DNA from: Pseudactinotalea sp. HY158
GTDB taxonomy: Bacteria > Actinomycetota > Actinomycetes > Actinomycetales > Beutenbergiaceae
Length of the DNA stretch: 64,000 nt
Assembly: GCF_009660225.1 (NCBI RefSeq)
Contig: NZ_CP045920.1
Span: 496,001-560,000 of the forward strand
Direction: 5' to 3'
The position numbers and the translations under genes are program-made. Below the pieces are notes generated by a model that saw only the letters and a program-made list of their open reading frames with translations, had not been told where the DNA came from and searched no databases. Each line of letters begins with the position of its first letter. Positions within the stretch are counted from its first letter, which is position 1. Positions 18,233 through 27,990 of the stretch are shown here, piece by piece.

Positions 18233-19317
18233 GCCGTGACGGCGCCCGCGGCGCACGGTGGCGTACTCGCCAGGTCGTCCGCGAGGCCGTGTGGGACCTG
18301 TGCGCGGCACGAGTCCAGAGCGGCATCGTGGCTACGACCGCCTTGGTGACCGCAGCGGTCATGGTCTTCGTCGCCGCTCTCACTCTGGCCGGCATCGCCG
18401 CACGTGAGGATGTCGCCTACTGGAACGGCCGGGACGTGCTGGAGGTGGTGTTCAATGAGGGGCGTTGGGATGTGGCTCGGTGCGAGCAGTTGAACGCGGT
18501 GACCGGAGTCGCCTCGGCCGGGGCGGTGCTGGATGGTCGAAACATCATGATCGGCACCGAACCGGCGAGTCGGTATTCGATCGAACGAGTGACGCCTGGA
18601 TACCTGCACGTCGTGTTCCCGGACCTGGAGTTTCACGGGGAACCAGGCCTAGTCGCCGGGCCCCTCGTGGCCGAGCGCTTCGGGCTCGTCCGTGGCGGTG
18701 ATATCGCCGTACGCGAGGCCACTGGCCTTCCTCGGGTGCTCCCGGTCAGCGCCGTGGCTCATCCGTCGGCGCGTGCCGACGGGCAGGCACGCCGTCTGTT
18801 CGAGGTGATGCCTGCTACCGGGGTGGCCGCCGGCTGCCTGGTGTCCCCCGAACACGGGGCTACGGCACAAGTGCAGGCATTGCTCACGGATTGGTGGCCC
18901 GCACCGGCACGGGCCATCACGTTCCCAGTCGAGGACACCGGCTCTGGCCGAACCCCGCAGCAAGAGCTCGGCTCCTCCTGGGCACACCTCGGTTGGCTTG
19001 CCACAGTGCCCGTGCTCGCGATCTTCCTGGTGCTCGCGTGGTCGAGGCGTTCTGAGATCGCCCTCTATCGGTTGCACCGGCTCACCCGCGCCCAGGCTCT
19101 CCTCATGCACGCCGTCACGGTCCTGTTCGTAGTGTTGCTGCCGTGGCAGGCAGGCACCGCGGTGGGGCTTGCGGCCTTCATCCTGGCGGACGGGGGCACT
19201 CTGCTCACCCCCGTATTGATACCTGTGCTGGCGCAGTCGCTCATCATGTTGGCCCTCGGCCCGCCATTGGCCTGGCTGCTCACCGCTCGCACCCTGGCCG
19301 CGATCCGCGGCGCCTGA
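18229..19317 (+). CDS. ABC transporter permease, FtsX/MacB-like
   Basis: A 362-residue membrane protein with the MacB/FtsX topology: one helix near residues 34-60 (GIVATTALVTAAVMVFVAAL), a large extracytoplasmic domain (about 60-250), then three helices (about 252-272, 288-312 and 318-350) near the C-terminus. GTG start within the overlap with the ATPase gene. Together with the adaptor and ATPase it would form a tripartite-like mechanotransmission exporter. The neighbouring secreted peptide and lipoprotein are the obvious candidate cargo or protection partners, but nothing in the sequence proves this. Confidence 0.85.
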   Translation: MSRDGARGARWRTRQVVREAVWDLCAARVQSGIVATTALVTAAVMVFVAALTLAGIAAREDVAYWNGRDVLEVVFNEGRWDVARCEQLNAVTGVASAGAVLDGRNIMIGTEPASRYSIERVTPGYLHVVFPDLEFHGEPGLVAGPLVAERFGLVRGGDIAVREATGLPRVLPVSAVAHPSARADGQARRLFEVMPATGVAAGCLVSPEHGATAQVQALLTDWWPAPARAITFPVEDTGSGRTPQQELGSSWAHLGWLATVPVLAIFLVLAWSRRSEIALYRLHRLTRAQALLMHAVTVLFVVLLPWQAGTAVGLAAFILADGGTLLTPVLIPVLAQSLIMLALGPPLAWLLTARTLAAIRGA

Positions 19318-19394
19318 GGATACGATCGGCGATCGGCCCACCCTCTCCGGGGCGCGGTGTGCCGGAAGAATTCTAGGGCCGGGCGAGACGTCCT

Positions 19395-20267
19395 CTAAGC
19401 CGGGGCGACCTCGCTGCGGCGCCCGATGCGCCGACGCAGCCAGGCCGGGATCCGCTCGAGCGGAAGGAACGCCGCCCAGCACACGACCGTGGGCAGGAAG
19501 TGGATCCCCAGCGCGAGGTACGTGGCCAGGTGGAACAGCACGAACGTGGCCACGAGCGCGTAGAGCCACTTGCCCCGCAGGAACAGCACGACCGGGGAAC
19601 AGAACTCGAGGAGGAGCAGCGCCCACTGCCCCACGATGAGCAGCCACGGGAAGTCGAGGGTCCAGCGGATGAGGTCCGATCCGCGGCGCATGATCGCCCA
19701 GACGAACACGGCCCCGTTCGCCCACACCCACGGTGTGCCCGAGCGGGTCCACTTGCTGATCGCCGATCCGAAGTAGGTGAGGATCGTGAACACCTGCACG
19801 ACGCGCAGCACCCAGCCGACGCGCTCGCTCGAGCCGGTGTCGCCGAAGCGGGCCACCCCGACCGTGGGCAGCACGAGCACCGCGACCATGAGCGCCATGT
19901 GATCGTGGCTCACGTAGGAGAAGCCCTGCGAGTTGAGCATCCAGAGCCAGAACCCCAGGCCGGCGACCCAGCCGGCGGCGCGCTGGAAGGCGCCGATCGC
20001 CGCGCAGACCGAGGCGAGTGTCACGACCCAGAAGAGCACCTGACCGCCCGTGACGCCGAGCGTCGGCAGCTGCAGGATCCGGGCCACGAGCGTGGGCTGG
20101 TACAGCTCCGGAACGTAGCCGTGCGGCACGACGTCCGTCGCGACGTAGAGCATGTCGAAGATGAGGAAGAGGTAGACGAGGGTGCGCAGCACAGCCACCC
20201 GTGCGAGCGGCATCGGCTTGAACCACCAGCCGCTCACGGCCGAGCCGGCTCGGGCGAGGGCGCTCAT
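19395..20267 (-). CDS. HTTM domain membrane protein
   Basis: About 290 residues with multiple membrane helices and the HTTM (horizontally transferred transmembrane; vitamin-K gamma-carboxylase-like) pattern: LARVAVLRTLVYLFLIFDM, the segment LNSQGFSYVSHDHMAL, then TYFGSAISKW. In actinobacteria HTTM proteins are commonly encoded next to a small membrane protein, as here. Biochemical function unknown; the carboxylase active-site region is not evident. The ATG at 20267 overlaps the partner stop by 4 bp and is preferred over the one at 20279. Confidence 0.85.
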   Translation of the reverse strand: MSALARAGSAVSGWWFKPMPLARVAVLRTLVYLFLIFDMLYVATDVVPHGYVPELYQPTLVARILQLPTLGVTGGQVLFWVVTLASVCAAIGAFQRAAGWVAGLGFWLWMLNSQGFSYVSHDHMALMVAVLVLPTVGVARFGDTGSSERVGWVLRVVQVFTILTYFGSAISKWTRSGTPWVWANGAVFVWAIMRRGSDLIRWTLDFPWLLIVGQWALLLLEFCSPVVLFLRGKWLYALVATFVLFHLATYLALGIHFLPTVVCWAAFLPLERIPAWLRRRIGRRSEVAPA

Positions 20268-20773
20268 CCGGCGTGCCATTCCACGAGGATCTCCACGGTG
20301 GGTTCGCCGTCGGCCTCGCCGTCCCGCAACTGCTGGGTCGAACGCTTGAGGTAGAGCACCTCGGGCAGTGGCCTGCCCGGGTTGAGCTGCGCGTAGGAGC
20401 GGGCGAAGACGCCGAGCAGCTCCGGATCGTCGATGAAGCGCTGCAACTGGCCCTCGACCTCGGCCCGCCCGGTCCCGACCACGTGCTCACTCAGAGCGAC
20501 GTGGCGATCCTCGGCGTCGGGGAAGTCGGCGCGCAGGGTGACCGAGCGGACGGTGCCGTCGAGATCGCGCGGCGTGGCGTACTGCGACAGCGAGCCGAGT
20601 GGGAACCAGTCGTTCGTGTCCACGATCTGCCCGGCGGTGAGCACCGCGAGGGCGGCGAACGTAGCCGTGAGCCGCCACGCCTTCGAGAAGGGTCGCAGCG
20701 GTCGGGAGGCACGGTCGGGCGGAGGGGCGTCGTTGCCGGAGTCCTGCGACTCGGTCGTCGGCGGCGTACTCAT
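20264..20773 (-). CDS. Membrane-anchored partner protein of HTTM
   Basis: A 169-residue protein starting MSTPPTTESQD (an ATG six codons upstream is less likely). One N-terminal membrane helix (AWRLTATFAALAVLTAGQIV) followed by an extracytoplasmic domain of about 115 residues with WFPLGSLSQYA and YAQLNPGRPLPEVLYLKR. Not assigned to a named family here, but this arrangement with an HTTM gene recurs in actinobacteria. The 4-bp overlap makes coupled translation likely and suggests the two act as one complex. Confidence 0.75.
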   Translation of the reverse strand: MSTPPTTESQDSGNDAPPPDRASRPLRPFSKAWRLTATFAALAVLTAGQIVDTNDWFPLGSLSQYATPRDLDGTVRSVTLRADFPDAEDRHVALSEHVVGTGRAEVEGQLQRFIDDPELLGVFARSYAQLNPGRPLPEVLYLKRSTQQLRDGEADGEPTVEILVEWHAG

Positions 20774-20910
20774 ATCTCGTAATGCTCTCACGGGCCCCCG
20801 AGGTTACAGCCGTGGGGGCGCGGCATCGGCGAGTCGGCGGCGGGCGGATGGGCCCGGGGCCCAGGACGCGGGGCCGCGCATGAGCCGGATCACAACCCGG
20901 CCGGTGTCGC

Positions 20911-20937
20911 CTTGCACTCTCGGGCCTTGAGTGCCAA
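20911..20937 (+). promoter_or_regulatory. CIRCE operator 1 (HrcA binding site)
   Basis: CTTGCACTC, 9-nt spacer, GAGTGCCAA: a match to the CIRCE consensus TTAGCACTC-N9-GAGTGCTAA with two or three changes. It lies about 160 bp before groEL. Confidence 0.85.
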
Positions 20938-20945
20938 TAATGGGC

Positions 20946-22724
<1,779 letters not shown>

Positions 22725-22744
22725 TCCAGCCGCAGCAGCGCCGT

Positions 22745-22785
22745 CCTCGGCCCCGGAACCGACCTGGTCGGTTCCGGGGCCGAGG
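22745..22785 (+). terminator. Strong intrinsic terminator after groEL
   Basis: A perfect 18-bp stem (CCTCGGCCCCGGAACCGA with its complement) around a 5-nt loop, 20 nt after the stop; followed by TGTCTTCG rather than a full U-tract. Confidence 0.8.
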
Positions 22786-22903
22786 TGTCTTCGGGGGTAG
22801 TTCGCGTCTCTGGGACTGACGCTTGTTGGGGGTAGTCAGGGAGCGCGAACGCATCCCCGGTCTTGACGACCGACTGAAGGTGGCAAGGTAGCATGAGGCG
22901 AAC

Positions 22904-23635
22904 GTGCCAACACGGGTCTGTGACAGCGCCGGAGGGAGTCGTCCGACAGTGACAGTCGACAAGGACGTGCGGTCGCGGACGACCGGGGAGGCCGACGCCG
23001 TCGAGCAGCCGATTCCACACAAGGTCTACCGTGCCGTGCGGGAATCGATTATTCGGGGAGAGTACCCTCCGCATCTTCGGCTGAGCGAGGAGAATCTGGC
23101 GAAAGAACTTGGAGTCTCCCGGGTGCCTCTGCGCGAGGGCTTTCGAATGTTGTCACGAGACGGGTTTATCCATCAGCGCCCACACCGCAGCGCGGTGGTG
23201 AGGGAATGGACCCCGGACCAGGTGTCGGAGCTCTACGACGTAAGATTGGTCTTCGAGGTCAAGGCGGCAGGGTTGGCGGCCCAACGGGTGGCCGGCGGGG
23301 GAGACCCGCGGCCACTGTGGGAGACGCTCGACTCGATTCGTGACGGGCAGGCTCCGCTCGATCCGCTCACGGCGGCCGAGCTGAGTACTCGGTTCCACCG
23401 AACGATGGTGGAGTTGACGGAGAACCCGCTCCTCATATCGATCGTCGAACCACTGTTCCCGCAGATGGTCTGGCACTCCTATCTCACCCGCAACCACCAA
23501 CCGGGCGTTTCGCACCGAGAGCACGCAACTATCGCAGAGGCCATTACCGCGGGAGACCCGGCGTTGGCGGAGGCCACCACCTATGTTCACATCAGGCGCG
23601 GACGAGAGATGAGCCTGAAGGCGGCCGAGCACTGA
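22904..23635 (+). CDS. GntR family transcriptional regulator (FCD subfamily)
   Basis: A 243-residue regulator: winged HTH at about 37-105 (IIRGEYPPHLRLSEENLAKELGVSRVPLREGFRML) and an FCD ligand-binding domain (about 110-235) with metal-binding-type residues FHRTMVELTENP and HREHATIAEAI. GTG start with GAGG 5 nt upstream; GTG at 22949 would be shorter. It is transcribed toward the PuuE-like/ABC importer cluster and probably regulates it in response to an organic acid or ureide-type metabolite (inference). Lower GC than the groEL side. Confidence 0.9.
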   Translation: MPTRVCDSAGGSRPTVTVDKDVRSRTTGEADAVEQPIPHKVYRAVRESIIRGEYPPHLRLSEENLAKELGVSRVPLREGFRMLSRDGFIHQRPHRSAVVREWTPDQVSELYDVRLVFEVKAAGLAAQRVAGGGDPRPLWETLDSIRDGQAPLDPLTAAELSTRFHRTMVELTENPLLISIVEPLFPQMVWHSYLTRNHQPGVSHREHATIAEAITAGDPALAEATTYVHIRRGREMSLKAAEH

Positions 23636-23837
23636 GACGCCGGCCGTCGACGCGCCTGCGTTCCAGGCGGCCTGCGGTTGCGGTTGGGCGAGCAGCACGG
23701 TTCGCGGATTTCCGGTAGCCGGACTGTCCCAGCGTGGCGTGCGCCAGGCGCATCATTGCACCAACGCGGGGGCGCGCAGCCACCCTGCTCCGCACTCCTA
23801 CGGACGGGCGTCCGACGTCTCGCGTCGATTTTGGGGC

Positions 23838-23880
23838 TTGACAGGCCTTCGTCGCCAGTGCACGCTGTGTTATACAAACT
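23838..23880 (+). promoter_or_regulatory. Candidate promoter/operator before the importer cluster
   Basis: The 307-bp gap between the regulator and the deacetylase gene holds a perfect TTGACA at 23838-23843. An AT-rich TGTTATACA (inverted TGT/ACA arms, 3-nt spacer) at about 23868-23876 could be a GntR-type operator. No well-spaced -10 hexamer is clear. The rest of the gap shows nothing recognisable. Confidence 0.35.
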
Positions 23881-23928
23881 TCACCCAATGAGGGGTTTTG
23901 AGTGACCTCAAGGGCGATCTAGTAGCAC

Positions 23929-23934
23929 AGGAGG
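23929..23934 (+). promoter_or_regulatory. Ribosome binding site that selects a TTG start
   Basis: AGGAGG lies 8 nt before a TTG at 23943 in the PuuE-like frame. The earlier TTG at 23898 has no such site, so the downstream TTG is the better start. Confidence 0.65.
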
Positions 23935-23942
23935 TAGGTCCC

Positions 23943-24896
23943 TTGGATCTGGACTGGACATCGAACGCGGGCGAGCGAATGCGCGACTTCCGCGGCTATG
24001 GTCCGAACCCGCCCGAGTTCCGGTGGCCCGACGGGGCTCGCCTGGCGATCAACTTCGCGGTGAATTTCGAGGAGGGAACCGAGCGAAATCCCCTCGTCGG
24101 GGATGCTCACCGTGACTCGCGAGGCTGGCTCAAGAGTTCGTTGCCGCCGGGTGAAAGAGACCTAATGCAGGAGTCCGAGTACGAGTACGGTACGCGTACG
24201 GGAATCTGGCGGCTCGTGCGCATGTTCGAGAAGTACGAGGTGCCCTTCAGTGTCTTCGTCTCATCTCAGGCGCTCCCGGTGAGCCCGGAGCTGACCGACT
24301 ACCTCGCACAGGCAGATTGCGACTTCGTCTCCCACGGCGTGCGCTCGATCTCCGCACCGCGCGCCTCGGAAGCGGAGCAGCGTAGGAGCATCCGAGACTC
24401 CGTTGACGAGGTCTACCGGCTCACGGGCAAGAGGATCCTCGGGGCCTTCCCGCGGCCCCCGATCCGTGAGGAGGCGCGGCGCATCATGGCTGAGGAAGGC
24501 CTCCTCTACGACTCGGCCACCACCAACGACGATGTGCCCTACTATGCCGACGTGGCCGGCCGCCCGATGCTCGTGGTTCCCTACGCCATCGATACGAATG
24601 ATGCGCGCTTCTGGGGTGGGCAGACCGGCCCGGGCTTCACGGGTAGCTCCGACTTCTTCGACTATCTTCGTTCCGCGTTCGACATCTTGTATGACGAAGC
24701 GGATACGAGTGCGCGAATGATGTCCGTCGGCTTGCACGCGCGAATTATGCGCCCGGGTCGTGTCGCGTCCCTGCGACGCTTCCTGGAATACGTTCGGCAA
24801 TTCCCCGAAGTTGCCATCATGAAGCGAAACGACATCGCGACTTCCTTCGCTGAGAAGTTCGCACCCGAGAACGCCTGGAACTGGCCTTCACATTGA
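23943..24896 (+). CDS. Polysaccharide deacetylase family protein, PuuE (allantoinase)-like
   Basis: About 317 residues. The N-terminal region MRDFRGYGPNPPEFRWPDGARLA is the signature of the PuuE-like branch of the carbohydrate esterase 4 fold (known members hydrolyse allantoin or related cyclic ureides, others N-acetyl groups). NFAVNFEEGTERN and FVSHGVRS match that branch; the canonical deacetylase metal triad is replaced, as is usual for it. No signal peptide, so cytoplasmic. TTG start chosen by the upstream AGGAGG. It leads an operon with an ABC importer, suggesting it acts on the imported compound. True substrate unknown. Confidence 0.8.
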   Translation: MDLDWTSNAGERMRDFRGYGPNPPEFRWPDGARLAINFAVNFEEGTERNPLVGDAHRDSRGWLKSSLPPGERDLMQESEYEYGTRTGIWRLVRMFEKYEVPFSVFVSSQALPVSPELTDYLAQADCDFVSHGVRSISAPRASEAEQRRSIRDSVDEVYRLTGKRILGAFPRPPIREEARRIMAEEGLLYDSATTNDDVPYYADVAGRPMLVVPYAIDTNDARFWGGQTGPGFTGSSDFFDYLRSAFDILYDEADTSARMMSVGLHARIMRPGRVASLRRFLEYVRQFPEVAIMKRNDIATSFAEKFAPENAWNWPSH

Positions 24897-24924
24897 CGTG
24901 AATGCCTCATCACAAGGAGAAACC

Positions 24925-26196
24925 ATGACAAGGAAGTCAAAATTCAAGCAAAACGTGCTCGTCGGCACGATCATACTGTCGGCAACGGCTCTTGCGGCCT
25001 GCGGTAGTAGCGGCGGCGACAGTACGAACGCCGACGGGAAGCTCGAGCTCGTCGTTGCGAACTCGCAGTGGCTCGATGCGCTCCGCGGAGAGAACCTCTG
25101 GGGCGCAGTCAAGGCGTACGACGACGCACAGTCCGAGGTCGTCCTGGTTCAGCAGGCGATCCCGTCCGAGAGTATCGATACGAAGATTGCGACAGAACTC
25201 GGTGCGGGCCAAGGGCCGGATATCATGATCATTCAGGACAAGCTGTTCATGACGGTGAGGGATGCTCTCCTGCCTATCGACGACGTCGTCGCCGAGGCAG
25301 AGAACCTCAACGAGACGAACGACGCAGCAATCGTCGACGGCGAGTATCGCGGTGTGGCCTGGCAACGCGCTGCTTATGCCTTGATCTACAACGAACTCCT
25401 GCTCGAGGAGGCTGGGGTCGAGCCGCCGACGAACGTCGACGAACTGATCGAGGCTGGCCAGGCGGTTCAGGAGGCGACCGGCACGATCGGATTCGCCAGC
25501 CGCCACAGCGTCAACGAGATCACCAACTGGTACTTCGACTTCCAGAACTGGCTGCAAGGCTATGGCGGCGGGATCGCCCCAGACGGGACATTCGCTATCG
25601 ACTCGCCCGAGAACGTCGCGGCCGTCGAGGCCTTCAAGCAGGTCTACGACGCGGACATCATCCCCAAGGGCGACGACTTCCCGACGCAGCGCACGCGGAT
25701 GAAGGAGGGTGGTATAGCGATGTCGATCGACAACAGCGGTGGCACGCTCAACATTGCTTCGGGCGCATCTGAGGACTTGCTGCGGATCGGCGCGGCCCCG
25801 CTCCCGTTCGACCATCCGGGCGCGCACCAGCAGTTGTTCGTCGCGATCAATAAGAACATCTCCCCCGAGAAGCAGGAGGCGGCGAAAGACTTCATCCGCT
25901 GGTTCATTGGCCCCGAGGCCCAGGACCTGATGCGATCGGTCAGCGGACCGGACCGATTGGCGACCGACGTGCCCATTCCCGACGACGTTCTGACGGAGAG
26001 CCCCTGGATGGCTGCGTTCGAGCAGGCGGCTGTCGCCTCGAACAGCACGCTGGTCTCCGGGCATGAGGGTGACACGGCCCAGGTCGCGCGAATCGTTATG
26101 GAGGCTGTTGAACAGGTACTGACCGGCGATGCGGATGCGGCCACGGTGCTCGCGGATGCGCAGCAGCAGACCGAGGCTGCGTTCGCGGACGACTGA
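24925..26196 (+). CDS. ABC transporter extracellular solute-binding protein (family 1)
   Basis: A 423-residue lipoprotein that would capture the substrate outside the membrane. Signal MTRKSKFKQNVLVGTIILSA with lipobox LAACG; mature domain with family-1 features (VVANSQWLDALRGENL, GPDIMIIQDKLF, FIRWFIGPEAQDLM). The ATG preceded by AAGGAG is preferred over one nine codons upstream. Family 1 usually binds sugars or oligosaccharides, but members also bind polyols and other solutes. It directly precedes two permeases and an ATPase. Confidence 0.92.
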   Translation: MTRKSKFKQNVLVGTIILSATALAACGSSGGDSTNADGKLELVVANSQWLDALRGENLWGAVKAYDDAQSEVVLVQQAIPSESIDTKIATELGAGQGPDIMIIQDKLFMTVRDALLPIDDVVAEAENLNETNDAAIVDGEYRGVAWQRAAYALIYNELLLEEAGVEPPTNVDELIEAGQAVQEATGTIGFASRHSVNEITNWYFDFQNWLQGYGGGIAPDGTFAIDSPENVAAVEAFKQVYDADIIPKGDDFPTQRTRMKEGGIAMSIDNSGGTLNIASGASEDLLRIGAAPLPFDHPGAHQQLFVAINKNISPEKQEAAKDFIRWFIGPEAQDLMRSVSGPDRLATDVPIPDDVLTESPWMAAFEQAAVASNSTLVSGHEGDTAQVARIVMEAVEQVLTGDADAATVLADAQQQTEAAFADD

Positions 26197-26248
26197 GCGA
26201 CCTCGAGATGCACTACGACGCAGATGTCGAAAGGAGGTTGAAGCCCTC

Positions 26249-27157
26249 ATGATCACGCACAAGCGCAGGTTCAGCAGTAGGTTCCGCACGCAGGCGATGC
26301 CCTACCTTCTCCTGCTCGTGCCGGTGCTCTACCTGAGCGTCGTCCTGTTCTGGCCTCTTGGTAAGGAGGTCTGGATGAGCTTCACGGACACGAGGCTCAT
26401 GTCGCCGAACGACGGCAACTTCATCGGGCTGGAGAACTACCGCGCCCTGCTGACGTCGGGGGAGTTGCCCTATTCGATCTGGGTGACGTTGGCCTACACG
26501 GCCGCCACGGTCGTCTGCTCGACCGCGCTGGGTGTCTGTGCCGCCCTGCTCCTCAATCGGCCCTTCGTGGGGCAGACACTTTCCCGGTCGGTCCTGCTCT
26601 TCGGGTACGCGGTTCCGAGCGTGGCGGCGGTACTGGGCTGGTACTGGATCTACAACGAACGCTCGGGAATCCTGAACAGGGTTTCCGAGGCGCTCGGGTT
26701 CGGTCCTCAAGCGTGGCTCACCTCGTCGGAGTGGGCCCTGATCTCGATCACCGTCGTCACCGTTTGGCAGGTGACGCCGCTCGTGATGCTGGTCGTGCTC
26801 GCGGCCTTGCAATCGGTGCCGGAGGAGGTGCGGGAGGCGAGTCGGATCGACGGTGCGGACCCACTCAACGTGTTCCGCAACGTCACCTTCCCGCATATCA
26901 GACCGTCGGTGGAACTCGTTGCCCTCCTAGTTATGGTGTGGACGATTCGACGATTTGAACTCGTGTACCTGTTGACTGGCGGCGGTCCGAATAACCGCAC
27001 CAGCACGATCGTCGTCAGCTTGCAGCAGATGGCGTTCGAAAACCAGTCGCTCGGCAAGGCGGCCGTATTCGGCGTGATAGGTCTCGTGCTTGCTCTTTTG
27101 CTCGCCGGTGTGGGCGTCGTGCTACGTCGCATTCTTGGAGGGAACAGACATGCGTGA
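26249..27157 (+). CDS. ABC transporter permease (MalF-like, CUT1)
   Basis: 302 residues, six predicted helices, starting MITHKRRF after a very strong AAGGAGG. The EAA loop EASRIDGADPLNVFRNVTFP (about residues 190-210) contacts the ATPase. The open frame begins further upstream but the ribosome site fixes this ATG. Its end overlaps the next permease by 8 bp, indicating coupled expression. Forms the heterodimeric channel with the next gene product. Confidence 0.93.
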   Translation: MITHKRRFSSRFRTQAMPYLLLLVPVLYLSVVLFWPLGKEVWMSFTDTRLMSPNDGNFIGLENYRALLTSGELPYSIWVTLAYTAATVVCSTALGVCAALLLNRPFVGQTLSRSVLLFGYAVPSVAAVLGWYWIYNERSGILNRVSEALGFGPQAWLTSSEWALISITVVTVWQVTPLVMLVVLAALQSVPEEVREASRIDGADPLNVFRNVTFPHIRPSVELVALLVMVWTIRRFELVYLLTGGGPNNRTSTIVVSLQQMAFENQSLGKAAVFGVIGLVLALLLAGVGVVLRRILGGNRHA

Positions 27158-27986
27158 GAGGTCGAAATCGCTGCGCCGCATCATCTTCTACGTTGTCGTC
27201 GCGGCGTTCGTGATCATCGCCGGCTTTCCGGTCTATTGGATGCTCACCACGGCATTCGGGGCGCAGTCGGACCTATATTCTGGAAACCAGACGCCGTACC
27301 CGCAGCTCGGAAACATCGGATTGCTACTTGAGAGCCTGGCGGACCTGCCATTGGCGCGCTGGATGTCGAACTCGTTCCTGATCGCCGGCGGCACAACGAT
27401 CGTGAGTCTGTGCCTGGGTACGCTCGCCGGGTACGCACTCAGCCGGTTCCGTTTCGTGGGCCGCGGTCTCGTGAGCGGGGCGATGCTCGTCACGCAGGTA
27501 TTGCCGGAAGCGCTCATCCTCATTCCCCTCTATGGAATCTTCGTCACGCTTGGGTTGCTCAACAGTCTCTGGGGTCTGGTCATCGCCAACGCGGGCTTTG
27601 CTCTGCCTGTGGCGGCGTTCATCATCATGAGCGCGGTCGACGGTGTCCCTGTCGAGCTGGAGGAGGCCGCCCGGATCGACAACTGTCCGCGATTGAGTAT
27701 CCTCACCTCGATCATCGTTCCGGTCATCAGCCCGAGCATCGCAGCAGCGGCCGTCATCACATTCTTCTCTGCGTGGAACGAGTACCTGCTCGCGGCGACC
27801 TTCCTGCTCGACCAGGAGCGCTGGCCGGCGAGTGTTGGACTGGCGTCGTTCATCGGGCAGTACGAGACGCCGCTCGCCGGTGTGATGGGCGCGGCACTGC
27901 TGTTCTGTATTCCAGCGATCGTCTTCTTCCTAATTGTTCAACGACGAATTGTCGCCGGGTTGACCACCGGCGCCGTGAAGGGATAA
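27150..27986 (+). CDS. ABC transporter permease (MalG-like, CUT1)
   Basis: 278 residues, six predicted helices, starting MRERSKSLRR inside the previous gene (TTGGAGG upstream). The EAA motif LEEAARIDNCPRLSILTSIIVP is present (about 168-190). Second half of the importer channel. Followed after 4 bp by the ATPase gene. Confidence 0.93.
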   Translation: MRERSKSLRRIIFYVVVAAFVIIAGFPVYWMLTTAFGAQSDLYSGNQTPYPQLGNIGLLLESLADLPLARWMSNSFLIAGGTTIVSLCLGTLAGYALSRFRFVGRGLVSGAMLVTQVLPEALILIPLYGIFVTLGLLNSLWGLVIANAGFALPVAAFIIMSAVDGVPVELEEAARIDNCPRLSILTSIIVPVISPSIAAAAVITFFSAWNEYLLAATFLLDQERWPASVGLASFIGQYETPLAGVMGAALLFCIPAIVFFLIVQRRIVAGLTTGAVKG

Positions 27987-27990
27987 TTTC

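Noticed and set aside
23636-23942. Small minus-strand genes between the GntR regulator and the PuuE-like gene
   Set aside because: The open frames there overlap each other, lack ribosome sites and translate to Arg/Ala-rich sequence without domains.
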